DNA of 64,000 nt. Origin: Eucommia ulmoides (Eukaryota > Streptophyta > Magnoliopsida > Garryales > Eucommiaceae). The translations under genes were made by a program, and so were the position numbers. This document shows, piece after piece, positions 1-11,884 of the stretch (position 1 is the first letter of the stretch; each line of letters starts with the position of its first letter). The notes beneath the pieces are model-generated. The model made no database searches. It saw only the letters and a program-made list of their open reading frames with translations, and was not told the DNA's origin. Location: positions 26,220,243 to 26,284,242 of the forward strand of contig CM028333.1 in the NCBI GenBank assembly GCA_016647705.1. Reading direction: 5' to 3'.

Positions 1-1239
1 ATTTTCAATGAGATAATTATCTCACCATCCTTTTAATTAACTAATAAATCCTTGAGTTAAAATTTGAGTTATAACATATTCATCATTGTTTCTTTGTTTT
101 GTAGGCAGTTGCTGTCATTTCATTGAGAAGTCCAAATATTTGATATTCTGTTAATCTTTCTATATTCCATTCATAGATAGAAGTGTCACCATATGAAGCT
201 CTATCTTTAGTTCTTTCTTCGTATAATATATCAAGATAAGATGGTCTTGAGTAATAAGGTTTTTGAGATTGTTTCCAATTTCCCTTTGAATAATACACTT
301 TATTGATTTCTAAACTTCTATTGTTGGTTTCATCAAATTGAGTTTTGAGTTCATCTATATCTTTTGTTTTTGACAATATATTGAGTTTTGGAATAATTTT
401 ATTTTTGGTTGGATACAACTAAACCATTTCTTTTGATAATATTAAAGAAAATGTATAAATGTTTGACATGTTGTTCTATAGATTCAGAGAATACTAGAAC
501 ATCATCAATGTAGACTATGGTAAATTTTGTATAAGGGTTGAAGATTTCATACATGAAATTTTGAAATTATGAGGGAGCATTCTTGAGTTCAAAAGGCATT
601 ATGTTCCATTCGTAGTGACCAAATGGTACTGTAAAAGCCGTTTTGTATTTGTCTTCTTCACAAATTTGGATTTGCCAGAATCCTGATTTCATGTCAAATT
701 TTGAAAATATTGTTGCATTGAAAAATCTACTTAGTAGATATTTTTTATTTGTCATTGGATATCTAATCCATTGAAGGACTTTGTTTAAAGGTTTATAATT
801 GATAACTAGTCTTGGTGCTCTCCTTTCTATTTCAGCTTGATTTTTTACATAGAAAGACGAGCAACTCTAGGGAGATTTACTTTTTCTGACTAGCCCTTTT
901 CCAAGTAATTTCTTAATTTTATTTTTGCAATACTCTAGTAGTTCTTGATTCATTTGAATTGGCCTTGCTTTCGTGGAGATTTTGTCTTCAATAAATTCTT
1001 GACCAAAAGGCATTTGAGAGGTTGGAGCAAACTTCTTTTTTTAATAATTCTTTGAATTGGTTAATTTTTATCTCAAATTCTTTTGACTTTAACTGTTCTT
1101 CAAATTTTTTTATAGCAAATTTCTTTTCCTAAATATTTAATATGTCTTCTTTTATTTTGAACAAGATTTGTGTTTCATGTTTTTAGTGCATTAACTTCCC
1201 TTTGTTTCACTTTGTTGGTGAAGTAAAAGTGTATATCTT
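1..1239 (-). mobile_element. Endogenous pararetrovirus fossil, left block part 1 (RT and a coat-protein piece)
   Basis: Minus-strand reading shows Caulimoviridae reverse transcriptase around 430-760: FSKFDMKSGFWQIQI and EWNIMPFELKNAPS are visible, and the YIDD catalytic box lies near 500-520. At 83-418 there is a coat-protein-like piece (PYYSRPSYLDILYEERT, SIYEWNIERLTEYQI). These motifs fit petuvirus/florendovirus-type endogenous pararetroviruses. The order of parts is rearranged relative to a standard genome and the element has many breaks, so it is an old, dead copy. The block continues past a solo LTR at 3925. Confidence 0.85.
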
Positions 1240-2989
1240 TGTAAAACCTAAGTTGTAGAACGTACGTCATAAATAGTCTCATTATAGAACATTAGAGAAT
1301 TTTAGGGTAAAAATTTTATTGATAAAAACTCAAATCAAAAGTTGGGGGTCAAATTGGGAATTTAGAAACGCAAAAAAATTTAAACTTGAGGTTTAAATTG
1401 GCAATTAGAAATCAAAAGTAAAAATGTTAAGGGCAAAATTATAATTTTGAAACTTTTTAAAATGGAAATTTACTGAAATAAAGATCTTAAAGGAATTGGA
1501 GGGAGGAAAGTGTAATTTAACTTCTTTATATATATATATATATATATATAAACCCATACGACCGACGGACGATCCACCGGCCAGAGGATGGGGTGATCGA
1601 GGGGCGACGTGGCGAGCTGAGGATCACTTTGATCACTAAAATCATGCAATAAAAACCCTCCCTCATGCAAATAAATGAGGAAATCGGAGAAAAACTTGAG
1701 CAATTCTATAGAGAGAGAGAGAGAACCGGAGTGGAGGGGTCGTCGATTTTTCTTGAATCGGCATTCCTCCAGCAGCGTGGTCGTATGGACATTGTAGACA
1801 GTTCCAGGTAGAGAGAGAGGTTGGTCCGGCCGGTGGCGTGGTTCATCAACGGAGTGGTAGTGCGCGTTTTTAGCGTCGCCGGTGAGCGGGAGTTGCGGAT
1901 CGCCGTCCAACTATCAACGATCGTCGGGATGGTGAGTATTTATGTGTATTTCCTTTAATTAATTGATAGGTGTGTGCATGCATGAGCGTGACGAGCTGGG
2001 TCGGTGAATTTCCGGCGGTGTGGGGTGTGCTCGGTTTTCTTCTTCCGGCAGCATGTGGGTTTGTGTGTGTGTGTTCTTATTTTTCCAGCTAGAATGTAAG
2101 AGTGTGCGTGTGTGTGAAATGTGTGTCGCGTCAACGAGAATCCAGCAAAGGAAAAAAAAAAAACCAAGACGGAGAGAGAGAGAGAGGGCGATCAACGGCG
2201 GTGGCGGTGGTGTGAGTTGGTTGCGACTGCGGTGTGCCGCTGTGTGTGTAGGTCTTCATCGGCAAGGGTCGTTGGTCCCGTGGCGTGTCGTCGGCATTGG
2301 CATGCAAGCGTAGTTGCATGCATGGGTGTGTGTGTGTGTGTCGCAGTGTGCGTGGGTATGTGAACAGTGACTGTTGGATGTGCGGTTGAGCTGGTGAGAT
2401 GGTCAGGGGTGGTGTCTGAGGGATGTCGTGGGTGGTGCAGGGGCGACAGGAGAATCGGCAAGGAGGGGGAGGCCACCGGCGGTCGGCAACCATAGAGAGA
2501 AAGAGTGGCCGGCCGGCGGTCTGGAGAAGAACCAAAAAAAAAGGGGGGGGGGGAAATTACACAATTAACTCCAACAAAAGAAAAAAATTCAAATTCAAAT
2601 TCAAATCCTTTTCGTGACCCGTGAACGATTCGGAATGGATATCGTTTTTCGTTAAATTTATTCTAGTTTGGTTAAATTCAATCTTAACCTAAAAATCTTT
2701 GTAACCGGAGTAATAAATTTAGGGTCGTTCAGATTACAAGATTTCTTATGTAATAAATAACAAAACGAAATTATTAGAATAATAACAAATCACATAGATA
2801 AAATATGGGAAATGGAAAAATGTGGAACTTAGGGCCTGCATTACATGATTAGGTGATTTTACATAAAATATTAACTTAGACCCTATCATTTCTAGGTTCG
2901 CAGACGCCAATACCTCGGTAAGCTGTGGATGGTGAGGTTTTTGTAGCACCAGAAACGAGGTGAGTGTACTGTCTTCTCGCCAAATTATT

Positions 2990-2991
<2 letters not shown>

Positions 2992-3043
<52 letters not shown>
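2992..3043. repeat. (AT)n microsatellite
   Basis: About 26 uninterrupted AT dinucleotides inside the solo LTR at 1240-3924. Confidence 0.95.
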
Positions 3044-3046
<3 letters not shown>

Positions 3047-3141
3047 GATGAAAAATAGTTGTATTTAAATTAGATGCTTTTAAAAAAAATAATGTGATGA
3101 TTTGACGATGTTGATTAGACGATATTATTGTGTGATGTTGA

Positions 3142-3262
3142 TCTACTTCGGCGGAGTGATGTTTATCCGCTTTGGCGGAGTGATGTTTATCTGCTTCGGC
3201 AAAGTGATGTTAGACGTTTGTACTGCGCAGTGATTATCCACTTCGGCGAAGTGATGGGTGTT
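3142..3262 (+). repeat. Degenerate tandem repeat around CGGCGGAGTGATG
   Basis: Four imperfect units of about 25-35 bp share a core resembling CTTCGGCGGAGTGATG, spaced through this stretch of the solo LTR. The units differ by several bases, so the array is old. Confidence 0.7.
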
Positions 3263-3924
3263 CGTAGGAAGGAATATCCTATGGATGTTACGGTACCTTT
3301 GCAAACTCCCGATCGTAAGGTTAAAACGATCACTATGGCTAGTTAGTGTGTGTTGTGGTGGAGTGGTGGTTTGGGATGTGATGTTTTGTTTATATTGGGT
3401 GATTTATTATTTATTTCAGGTGATTGGTATGATATTTATACTGGATGGTTTTAAAAATGGAACTTATATATACTACTTCATTTTTACAGCATATATGATG
3501 CTTATGCTGAATCTATGTGTAAATGTTGTTTTATCTAGAAGGTATTATTATTAAATAAGAATGATTTTATTAAGAAGGCAGTACACTCGCAGGTAAAATG
3601 GCTAGGAGTCGGTCCCCTACTGGCACGGGGTAGAGTTCGTCGATGGTATAGCAAGGAAAAAAAAAGAAAAAATTTCGGGAAGTGCTGCCTGAGGCGAACC
3701 TAGGAGAGGTTCATCATTGTTTTTTTTTTTTCTTTTGTTGTTATTAAAGGGAATTCAGGGACGGGTGTGTCTCTGGTTAGAGAAGATGTTTATGACCTGT
3801 ATTTTGATGATTGTATAATTATGAATGCATACCGTCGCTTTCTAGTTGGTTTGTCGCTTAGGTAATGTCGTGTCGACGTCACGCCGACCCCACAGGTGAC
3901 GGGTGTCCGGGGTGGGGTGTGACA

Positions 3925-6408
3925 ATCTTGTTCTGCTATTTTACTATGAATACCTTTATTATTAACTTGAAATGGGTAAAGCATGGTAAAGAAGGGAGTT
4001 CCTAATATTATAGGTTGTTGTATGTCTTTAATTAGAATGAAAGTAGTTCAGAGGCATATGTTTTCGTTATTACAAATATGAACATTTGAGGTTCTGTAAT
4101 TTATTTTCAATTTTGAATTATTTACTGCATAAAGTTTTTCAGAAATTTTTTCATAATATTGAGTTGGAATAAGTTCTTCTTGAACACAATTTAAATTAGC
4201 TCCTGTACCTAACAAAGCTTGAGTTTCTATAATAAAATTATTTTTTTTTATAATTAACTTGATATTTGTATACCATTTATGGGTGTATACGTTTGTTTGA
4301 TTTTTGTTGTTAGTTTCTTCGTCCAAGTTTTCTTATTCTTGTAGGGTTTTAATCTGTCTTTTGATATGGTTAATTTCGTGTTGTAGTTCTTGAATTGAGG
4401 GCTGAATTATATTTTTTTAATTCTGATTTTGAGTTTCGGATTCATCATTTGCGAATATGTTTATTTTTTGAACTCCTGATGATTTGATAATATTTTGGTT
4501 TTTATTATGATTCCTTCTTTCAAAGTTATCATCGAGGGAGCCTTTTATTTTATTTTATTTTTTGAGTTTGGTTGATTTGATTAAAGTGTTGACAGTGTTG
4601 TCTTTTGATAATTTTTTGTTAATAGTGTCTAGCAGTTCATTTATTTCTTTTGAACTTTTGATTCCTAAATTGAATTTGAAATCATCAACTACTTTGAAAA
4701 CTTTATGAATGGGATATCAAATTTTAATTTCGTTTTAAATTTCTTTGTTGTCTCGGAATTTTGATTGTTTTGTTTCTGCTAGGGTTTCAGGAGTGTTTTC
4801 TATTCTATTTAATTGTTCTAAGGTAGTATATAATATTTGATTAGCGTAGTTATTTTGACTAATAATATAATCAGTATTACTTTGCGAGTTAATTTCCCCT
4901 TTTGAAAGGAAAGTCTATAGTTTTGAAGTTTTGGCGTTCTATTTCAATGTTTTCTAAGAGCGGATGTATTAAATTGACATTATGAATTTTGTCTATTATT
5001 TTCCATATTTTATTACTTGTTTGAATGGTTTGAACATATTTTTTCTTGTACTATTTATAATAGTCAAGGAAATGTATATTTCTTTTTTCTCTAATCATTT
5101 TCTTTCTCCATTTTGACTTAATTTTCTCTCTTTCTTCTTCAGAATGTTTTTTGAAAACTTTACTCCTTTCTTTGGTGTTGCTTTCTTTCATAAATTCTTT
5201 TCTTAAGTAGTCCATATCTATTTTGAATTCTCTATTGATTGTTAAGATTTGATTATTTTTTTTTATTTTCATTTAGGATTTAAGAGGTAATAGGAGAGAA
5301 AGAACCTTCAGATTCTTCTCCATAAACCTTTGAGGTGTGTTCGATTCAAAATTAACTCCTCTTAATTTGTAATATTTATTTGGTTTTATATAAATACTTG
5401 AAATATGTTTTCTTCCTAAAGCTTGATAATTTTCAGATGCCTGAACAGATTTAAAGCTTCTTGATTTGATTAAGAGTGTTTGGAAATTTATTGTAACACT
5501 TCCATCTTGATCTGGACTATAACTTGTTGCTACAATTTTTGACAATCATACAGTTTTGACTTCTTCAACTAATTCTTAAAAATTTCATTCTACTGTATGA
5601 TTTCATTCCATTGAAGTTTTCTTGGTTGAGAGACTAAAACTGTTCTATTTTCATTAGCTTGAATAAATGTTATCATTCTTTTAGGACTTTCTCTTTTTTG
5701 CATTTGAAAAAATTGTTGATGTTGTTACTTTGTAATATACCCTATAGATTATTTCTAAGTTTTTTGATCTTTTGCTCATTTTGTATTTTTTTTTTTTTTT
5801 TTTGATTGAATATCTAAGGTCAGAATTTTGTTTAATGATTCGTCATCTAAATTAGCTCTAATATTTAGATAGCATTCAAAGTATATTGGTCCTTCAGTTA
5901 TACTGGCTTCTAACATTCCTAATAATGAGTCGTTAAATTCTTGATGTCTTAAATCCCTAAGGACAATGCATATGGGTTTGATTAATCATTCTCTAGTTAG
6001 AGAAAATATTCCTACTTGAACTAATCCTATGTGAATTCTATCATAATTTTAAATAAAAGTTTGTAAGTTTTATCTTGTTAACAATTTTAATTTTTGTCTT
6101 AAATTATCAGAGTGCAAAGTTGATGAATTATTGACAGTCTTAATAGCATATTCTTGTTCCTTTTTTATAGATCTTATTTGTTTGATAATTTTTTACTCAG
6201 ATTTTGACATTTCCTAAATTTCTTTTGTGTTATGTTCTGGAAGGCCTATGCGTTTCCAATTTCTAAATCTATTTTCGATATTACCTAGAGACATGTGGAA
6301 TTATTTAGGACTTGATTTGGAACTAGAACCAAATGAGCCTGATCCTAGGTTGGGGTTTGAGATAATGTTCTTACCTTTTTTAAAGATGTTTCAGAACAAT
6401 TCTTCCAT
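3925..6408 (-). mobile_element. Endogenous pararetrovirus fossil, left block part 2 (protease, movement protein, start of polyprotein)
   Basis: Read on the minus strand. The polyprotein start is an ATG at 6406-6408. A movement-protein-like region lies about 5580-6230 and its C-terminal piece at 5273-5545. A lysine/glutamate-rich segment follows at 5051-5272. An aspartic protease piece at 4048-4326 (ALLGTGANLNCVQEELIPTQ, where the family has a D-T/S-G-A box) is followed by an ILGTPFF-like box towards 3960. Order and motifs match petuvirus/florendovirus polyproteins. The block is broken many times and cannot encode a working virus protein. Confidence 0.8.
4048..4326 (-). pseudogene. Pararetrovirus aspartic protease remnant
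   Basis: A 92-residue open stretch with TQALLGTGANLNCVQEEL, the retropepsin region of Caulimoviridae. It is closely similar to the plus-strand copy at 12300-12548, so the two come from the same virus lineage. It is a fossil. Confidence 0.8.
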
Positions 6409-7678
6409 ATTTTAGGGCTTTTACTATTTTCTATTTTTACTAGAGTAAATGGTTCATAACCTAGACTAGAACACCATTGGATCCACCTCTACCTGGGCTA
6501 ACCAACGGACTTATTAGCTTTCTATTAGCCCTTAACAACGCTAGAGACCAAACAACATCAACTTGGTACACTTTGTTATCGAACACAGTGCATGCGGCAC
6601 GAATGTGGTTGTTAGCAAGGAAGGCACCAACTTGGTCCACATTGGTAGGCAATGGCGTTATGGAACAACACTAGAAGGTGTTGGGCATAAGAAAACCTTG
6701 GTGCGATACCGAGGCAAGGCGGCACAACGTAGGCGCAATGCTACGTTGTGGACAGTGTTATATGTGCAACATGACAAACTGTTGGGAACGATGATGCATT
6801 CTAGTGTGGAAAATGCATACCATGTTGGAACATCGTTGGGCGCAATGACGTAATGAGACAAAACGTGGGTGCAAGACGCGTTCTGACCATACAAGAGGTG
6901 GGACAAGACGTTGGCGAACATTGGCATGACTATGGGACGAGATGGCAATGAGATAGGATGTTGGCACAATGTAAAAACGTTGGAATGAAGCTGAGCTCGT
7001 GGTGAGCTAATGGACTAGTAGTTACCAGACATGTGGGTGCTATCTGGACAATTTTCAGTGGCGGTTTTGGTTAGTTTTCAGATAGAAAAACTAACTTTTG
7101 TGGCCTGCACACGTGTCGGATAAGTGTCAGTTGTCTGCCTAGGCAATTGGGTCTGTCAACTCTTATTTTCTCCTATAAATAGTCATGTTTTGGGTCTGTT
7201 TTTTGTTAGTAAATGTAAAATTACAGATTTACAGACCATTCTTGTAATTAGATTCCTTGAACCTGAGTTATATAATACAAGGTTGGATGTTTCCGTAAAC
7301 GTTGTTGTACCATTGCGTGGGTGTAGTTTTGGTAATGTGTTTTGGTGTGTACTCTGTTGTATAACGTTACAGGAACGTGTGTATTTTACGTATGGTCGGT
7401 GTATTTTTGTTGCGTGGCAGGACATTCATGGGGCTGCTAGTTGTCGGTGCAACTAAGCCATTACTCGGTTACGATTTTCGTTGTGATAATTTAACCCTGT
7501 GACACTCACCAACGCCTAACAGTTCTACCCACTTTACATTTCGTAATTCAAGAGAAATAGTAAAAACTTGTAACTAAGAAATAATTACTCCAAGAAAACT
7601 ACACCTTTAAAACCGGCGAGAGCACAAGTATCCTCCCCCTCCCCCTCCCCCTCCCCCCCGAGGAACAGGGCTCACTGA
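6409..7678. other. Viral leader with an LTR-like insertion (borders uncertain)
   Basis: The outer parts (6409-6470 and about 7540-7678) read as leader of the minus-strand pararetrovirus. The middle, about 6470-7540, has a different, GC-richer composition and looks like an LTR on the plus strand. A TATA-like CTATAAATAG lies at about 7173-7182 and T-rich, polyadenylation-like sequence follows. I could not find a convincing target duplication or matching second LTR. Open frames here lack any recognisable motif. A CCCCCT-repeat tract lies at about 7632-7659. Confidence 0.35.
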
Positions 7679-7689
7679 CTTTGATACCA
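7679..7689 (-). other. Putative tRNA-Met primer binding site of the pararetrovirus
   Basis: On the minus strand the sequence TGGTATCAAAG resembles the TGGTATCAGAGC primer site, complementary to initiator tRNA-Met, used by Caulimoviridae. It lies downstream of the promoter and upstream of the polyprotein start, where the family has it. Confidence 0.5.
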
Positions 7690-7806
7690 GAGTTGGGACC
7701 AGGACGGGAGAGAAAGCGGAAGGTTTGAGGAAATTATTGAAATTTTATTGAAAGACATAAAAGTGCATCATGAAATATTGAGAATACATTAAAGAAATAT
7801 TGAAAA

Positions 7807-8753
7807 TATTGGCTCAGTGAGCTACCCAAGAGGGGCTGAATTGAGCAGTTATAAAAATTTTAAGCAAATTCTTATATTTTCAACACTTAAAATAATCAAT
7901 TAATCAATTTATCCTAAATCAATTATTATCTTTATAATGTAGCGGATAAGTATTCAAATCTAAGTGCACACCCAAATAGCAGGAAATAAAGAAAATAACA
8001 ATGCAGTACACCATAATATATCCTGATTCACCAAGCTATTTTTAGCTAATCCAGTCCTCCGAGCCCCACGGAGATTCGCACCCACTAAATCACTAAGATT
8101 TCTTTAACCAGGTAGGAACCAAACCTTTACGCAATGATCCTTTTCACAGGCCTAGAATCAAACTTTACAATTTTCTTTTCACAAGCTAAAGAAGAATCTC
8201 TATTTTTTTAACAGGTTAAAGATTAACCTAATTCTTTTATACTTAGGTTAAGAATCAAACCTCACAAAAAATAACTCCAAGTATCAAAGTATCATTTTCA
8301 CCGGTAAGGATGGAACCGTTATAAAGTCACAAAAATTGATTCTATTTAGGAAGAATTAACACCTATCTCTTTTCACGGAAAAGAGTAACCTAACCTTTTT
8401 ATGCCTTAGGTAAAGATCAAACTTTAATCTCTTTATCGGAAGATATTGAAATCCAGCTACCCCTGATTAGATATTCCTAATAATATCTAATTCACACACA
8501 ACTCACCAATTATAATAAATTGATAAGTTTCTTCTCATTCGGAACTTCTACCGCCTCAATTTAATTTAAACTCAACTAATATCCTGAATTTACTAGTGAT
8601 AGAATTTTATGTGAAAAATTTAAAATCTAATTATAAAATATATGGGTAGCACACAAATAAGCACGTAATCAGAGTAACACATAAATTGTTTTAAAAATAA
8701 TTTTATGCACTTTAAAGTTTGAAAACGATTTCACACAAATCTTAAATCCAAGC

Positions 8754-8850
<97 letters not shown>

Positions 8851-9152
8851 TCAAAATATAAAATAATAACTTGAAAAGATCTCAGCAGGATACCACCGAA
8901 AGAATAAAAACTAAATCACAAGTATAGCTTAGATCGGTAATCGCAAAATTCTCAACACTTTTCTCAAGAACTTTTCTCAAGAATAATCTCACAATAAACT
9001 CTCAGTATGTTTTCAAAATAATAAATCTCAGAAAGCTCAAGAACTTATTTTTTCTTGATAGATTGATATTTTTTCAAAAGTGAAAAACACAAGTCTATTT
9101 AAATAGATTTGAAACAAGCCTTCTAACGGCTAGTTCCCATAAAATATAACAT
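7807..9152 (-). mobile_element. Truncated SIRE-type copia LTR in the pararetrovirus leader
   Basis: The left end (TATTGGCTCAGTGAGCTACC) matches the terminus of the full SIRE-type LTR at 36375. The body runs parallel to 36375-37790, including GATTCGCACCCACTAA. The match stops near 9150, where pararetrovirus promoter sequence starts, so only about half of the LTR is present. It contains a long AAT microsatellite. Confidence 0.75.
8754..8849. repeat. (AAT)n microsatellite
   Basis: About 32 nearly uninterrupted AAT units inside the truncated LTR. They are absent from the related LTR at 36375-38837, so the expansion followed insertion. Confidence 0.95.
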
Positions 9153-9783
9153 TTAATGAATTATGTCTTTTTTTATATAGTTCTTCTTGAGAAATTGACC
9201 GACATCCAAATCTTGAAAATTTTGACAAGAATATTGAGAATACATGAAAGAAATATGAAAAATACATGAGAAAAAAAATATTGAAAACTTACAAAGGAAT
9301 TCTTGAATAAACCTTTTACAAGTATTGAAATTATCTTGAAAGGTAAGAGAGAAACAATCAAGAAAATATTTGAACACTCATGATTTTTCTGGGAAATGTA
9401 GTAGTCTTTCTTACAAAAAAATTTCGGTGTCTTCATCTGATGAATTCTATCTTCTTTTATATAGTTCTTCTTCAGAAATTGGCCGACATCCAAATCTTGA
9501 AAATTTTGACAAGAATCTTGCTTTTCAAAAGTTGATGGCACCTTTTTGAAAAGTAACTTTTGTTTTTTGAAAGTTGTCAACCTCTTTTGCATTTGTCTTT
9601 TGAATAATTGTCCTTGGAATCTTTCTTTTGATAAAAGGACAAATAATGTAGAGGAAGATTTCGATGCTCGTTGATGTAAGCGATGACGATTATTGATATA
9701 ATTATTGAGATGATCATACCACACATGAGTAGTGGCCTTTGGGTGTTCTTACACATGATCATGATCAATATCATATCAATAAT
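9153..9783 (-). promoter_or_regulatory. Pararetrovirus 35S-like promoter and leader, TATA region duplicated
   Basis: On the minus strand an ACTATATAAA TATA box occurs twice, at about 9456-9464 and 9172-9180. Each is preceded by the same ~60-bp block (TTCAAGATTTGGATGTCGG). The copies are 284 bp apart and differ at a few bases. The upstream part (about 9660-9783) matches the plus-strand segment 14145-14263 (CACTCATGTGTGGTATG). Position and layout fit the single pregenomic promoter of Caulimoviridae. It is part of a dead element. Confidence 0.7.
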
Positions 9784-10165
9784 ATTTCCATTGAACTTTG
9801 CAGGGTGTCCTATGTTACAAGCATTAGACTGTAATAAAAAAACTAAAAAAACAAATAATAAACTTACTCATAAATAGTGAAACTGAAAGTTCATTAGATG
9901 AATCAGAAAATGAAAAATTGAACGAAATCATAAAAACCTCAAGCGAAGCTTCTGACCAAGAATCAAGAGAATCATGTAGTGAAGATATAGGATTTCGCAA
10001 ATGTTAAAAAACATTAAATGTAATTTCAAAAGAAAGTAGAATCATGTTAGAAATTATAGAACATATTCAAGACCCTGAAATTAGAAAAAAATACTTACTC
10101 AAATTAAAACACAATCTTATCTAAGAAGAACAACCTAAAGAAATAGAGAAATAATATAATGTAAA
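9784..10165 (+). mobile_element. Endogenous pararetrovirus fossil, right block part 1 (coat-protein C-terminal region)
   Basis: Plus-strand reading shows an acidic serine/glutamate-rich stretch (SETESSLDESENE), then IIEHIQDPEIRKKYLLKLKH, the pattern of the coat-protein C-terminal region in petuvirus-like polyproteins. The strand is opposite to the left block, so the two blocks meet head to head near 9784. The piece is broken. Confidence 0.7.
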
Positions 10166-10357
10166 AAATATATTGATTGCTATAATGGTTGTATGGAGAT
10201 ACAATATTTGGTGACACCAGTCACTAGACATACAACAGTATGAGTAAACCAATATATGGGTTTTATGGACATATACCATATAAGATCGAACATATTGCTT
10301 ATCTGGTATATTAGAAAATTGCTCCCTTGTATGGTATATGGTATATGACTATTGTCC

Positions 10358-10431
10358 TATGGTATATTCATTATGTAGTATATACCATTCAGTCTTCACA
10401 TATTTTTTCACATAATGTATATACCATAGGA
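10358..10431. repeat. Inverted repeat (hairpin)
   Basis: CCTATGGTATATTCATTATG and its near-perfect reverse complement (one mismatch) are separated by about 32 bases. This gives a possible stem of about 20 bp. Confidence 0.8.
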
Positions 10432-10506
10432 CCAGAACCGATATGTATATCCCTATGTAAATTGATTATTATATCTAGTACATCATATGTATATACCCTG
10501 GAAACT

Positions 10507-10508
<2 letters not shown>

Positions 10509-10552
<44 letters not shown>
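10509..10552. repeat. (AT)n microsatellite
   Basis: About 22 AT dinucleotides without interruption. Confidence 0.95.
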
Positions 10553-10554
<2 letters not shown>

Positions 10555-11577
10555 TAATGTATACACTCAGGGAGTCATATTTGTTGGCTAACAAATTACC
10601 ATCCGTTGGAATCCCAATCTTATCATAAACGTAGTGTATTACAATAATGGGTATATATATACTCATTATTGTACTAATAATAAGTCACACATACAGGTCA
10701 GAGTGTACTATATTACCATAGTATTATGGTATATTACACTATATGAGTACATTTTTCAATATTATAATCAACTACCTTGTCATGTATTTTCAAAGGGTTA
10801 GTTTGGTTCCAAGCAATGGATGCTTCATGGTAATCTGACTGATCAGTCTTATTCGGCCTTCTTCGTCACACGTCTTCGTGTATATCTTTAAGCGACACAA
10901 ATGACGTGTTATTTCAGAGAACCTAGGCTACCATCGAAGCCATCCTAGTACTGGTTAGATATATGATGGATTTTCTCACTTCGGGTTGGAATTCGACTGT
11001 AGAATTCTCAGCCTCTTATGAATCAGGAAATCATATAAGATGAAAATCACATAATCTCATTCAAATGGATAACCACTTTACTTTTCCTACATATTTAATT
11101 AATACAAACAAACGATAAACCATAAACAGAAAATGCAATTAAAGGCCTTACATAACTATAATCCAGGTCTAGACTCTGAGATTTTCTTGCCTTGATGAAA
11201 AAAATTGCCTGGACGCCGGATTTGCATTCTTGATCGATCTCTTATACTCGTTCTTCGGATAGTATTTGTCTTGGAAAAAAATGAAAAACTTTCCAACAAT
11301 GAAACTTAAGACCATGAACTACATTGTTAATAAATTTACATTGCAATTAAGGAGCAAAACCATCCACAAAAAAGAACAAATCAAAACCAAGTAGAAACTA
11401 GAAAAGAAAATGTTTTATTATTGATCCCAGCATTACCTTATTATAAATCTCTACAAACCCTGTTTGCTCTGGTGAAATTTCCAAATAAATATTTTCCCTA
11501 AAAAAATATACAAAAAAGTTATATATATGATATAGATGATACCTAAGAAATTGCTCAGTCTAGATCATCATTCAATA

Positions 11578-11844
11578 CTACCACTGATTTGGGAAAGCTT
11601 CTCTATAAGTTGCATCATCTCCCACAGTCAGTTGTCTTATTGTAGCATCCCTTACCGTTGAATTCAACAATTTGTATTGGTACTATTGAATGAGGCCCTT
11701 GAAATCATAAATATAATTTGAGTAATAGGTGTCCTCAGTCCAAGAAGGTTGGGTATTCAATAATTTAAAGCGTGTACAACAGTTGCCTTGATTCATTAAC
11801 ACAGATAAATCTGTGTCAAAATATGCAAATTTCTTTGGGGACCA
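11578..11844 (-). pseudogene. Fragment of an unidentified host gene, last-exon-like
   Basis: On the minus strand a T-rich, AG-ending run looks like a splice acceptor. It is followed by an 89-codon frame beginning WSPKKFAYFDTDLSVL and containing NTQPSWTEDTYYSNY and RQLTVGDDATYREAF, ending PNQW plus a stop. One internal stop interrupts it in the middle. The residue usage looks like a real protein, unlike the surrounding AT-rich DNA, but I do not recognise the family. It lies in the segment inserted in the pararetrovirus, so it is probably a captured or translocated gene end. It could also be a remnant of an unknown element. Confidence 0.35.
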
Positions 11845-11884
11845 CTAACCCTAAAAACAATATTATAACCCTGTAATCATTTGT

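Larger units (their letters stand above)
1240..3924 (+). mobile_element. Solo LTR, Ty3 chromovirus (Tekay-like), inserted in the pararetrovirus
   Basis: Starts TGTAAAACC and ends GGGGTGTGACA, the TG...CA ends typical of Tekay/Del LTRs. It is flanked by a perfect 5-bp target duplication ATCTT (1235-1239 and 3925-3929). The pararetrovirus protease-to-RT region resumes on either side, as comparison with the second copy at 12560-12650 shows. At 2685 bp it has one LTR only and no internal coding region, so it is a solo LTR left by recombination. It includes a GC-rich stretch with GA/GT-rich microsatellites (1550-2540) and an AT tract. Small open frames within it look like composition artefacts. 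Confidence 0.85.
10166..11884. other. Inserted segment of about 1.7 kb between two copies of a 92-bp viral sequence
   Basis: The segment separates two near copies of viral coat-protein-end sequence (about 10073-10165 and 11885-11975, roughly ten differences by eye). It contains a strong inverted repeat, a TA microsatellite and a host-gene fragment at 11578-11844. The remaining AT-rich sequence (about 10560-11570) has no recognisable genes, and I see no terminal inverted repeats at its ends. Confidence 0.55.

Noticed and set aside
1470-2617. Several overlapping open frames of 60-146 codons on both strands
   Set aside because: They lie in a GA/GT-microsatellite, GC-rich part of a solo LTR. The translations are low-complexity (HTHTHT, RERERE) with no domain.
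6563-6969. Overlapping frames on both strands, possible host gene
   Set aside because: No motif is visible, both strands are open to a similar extent, and the region sits in an LTR-like insert in a viral leader.
9173-9724. 183-codon minus-strand frame
   Set aside because: It covers the pararetrovirus promoter and leader and contains the TATA repeat. It is not a gene.
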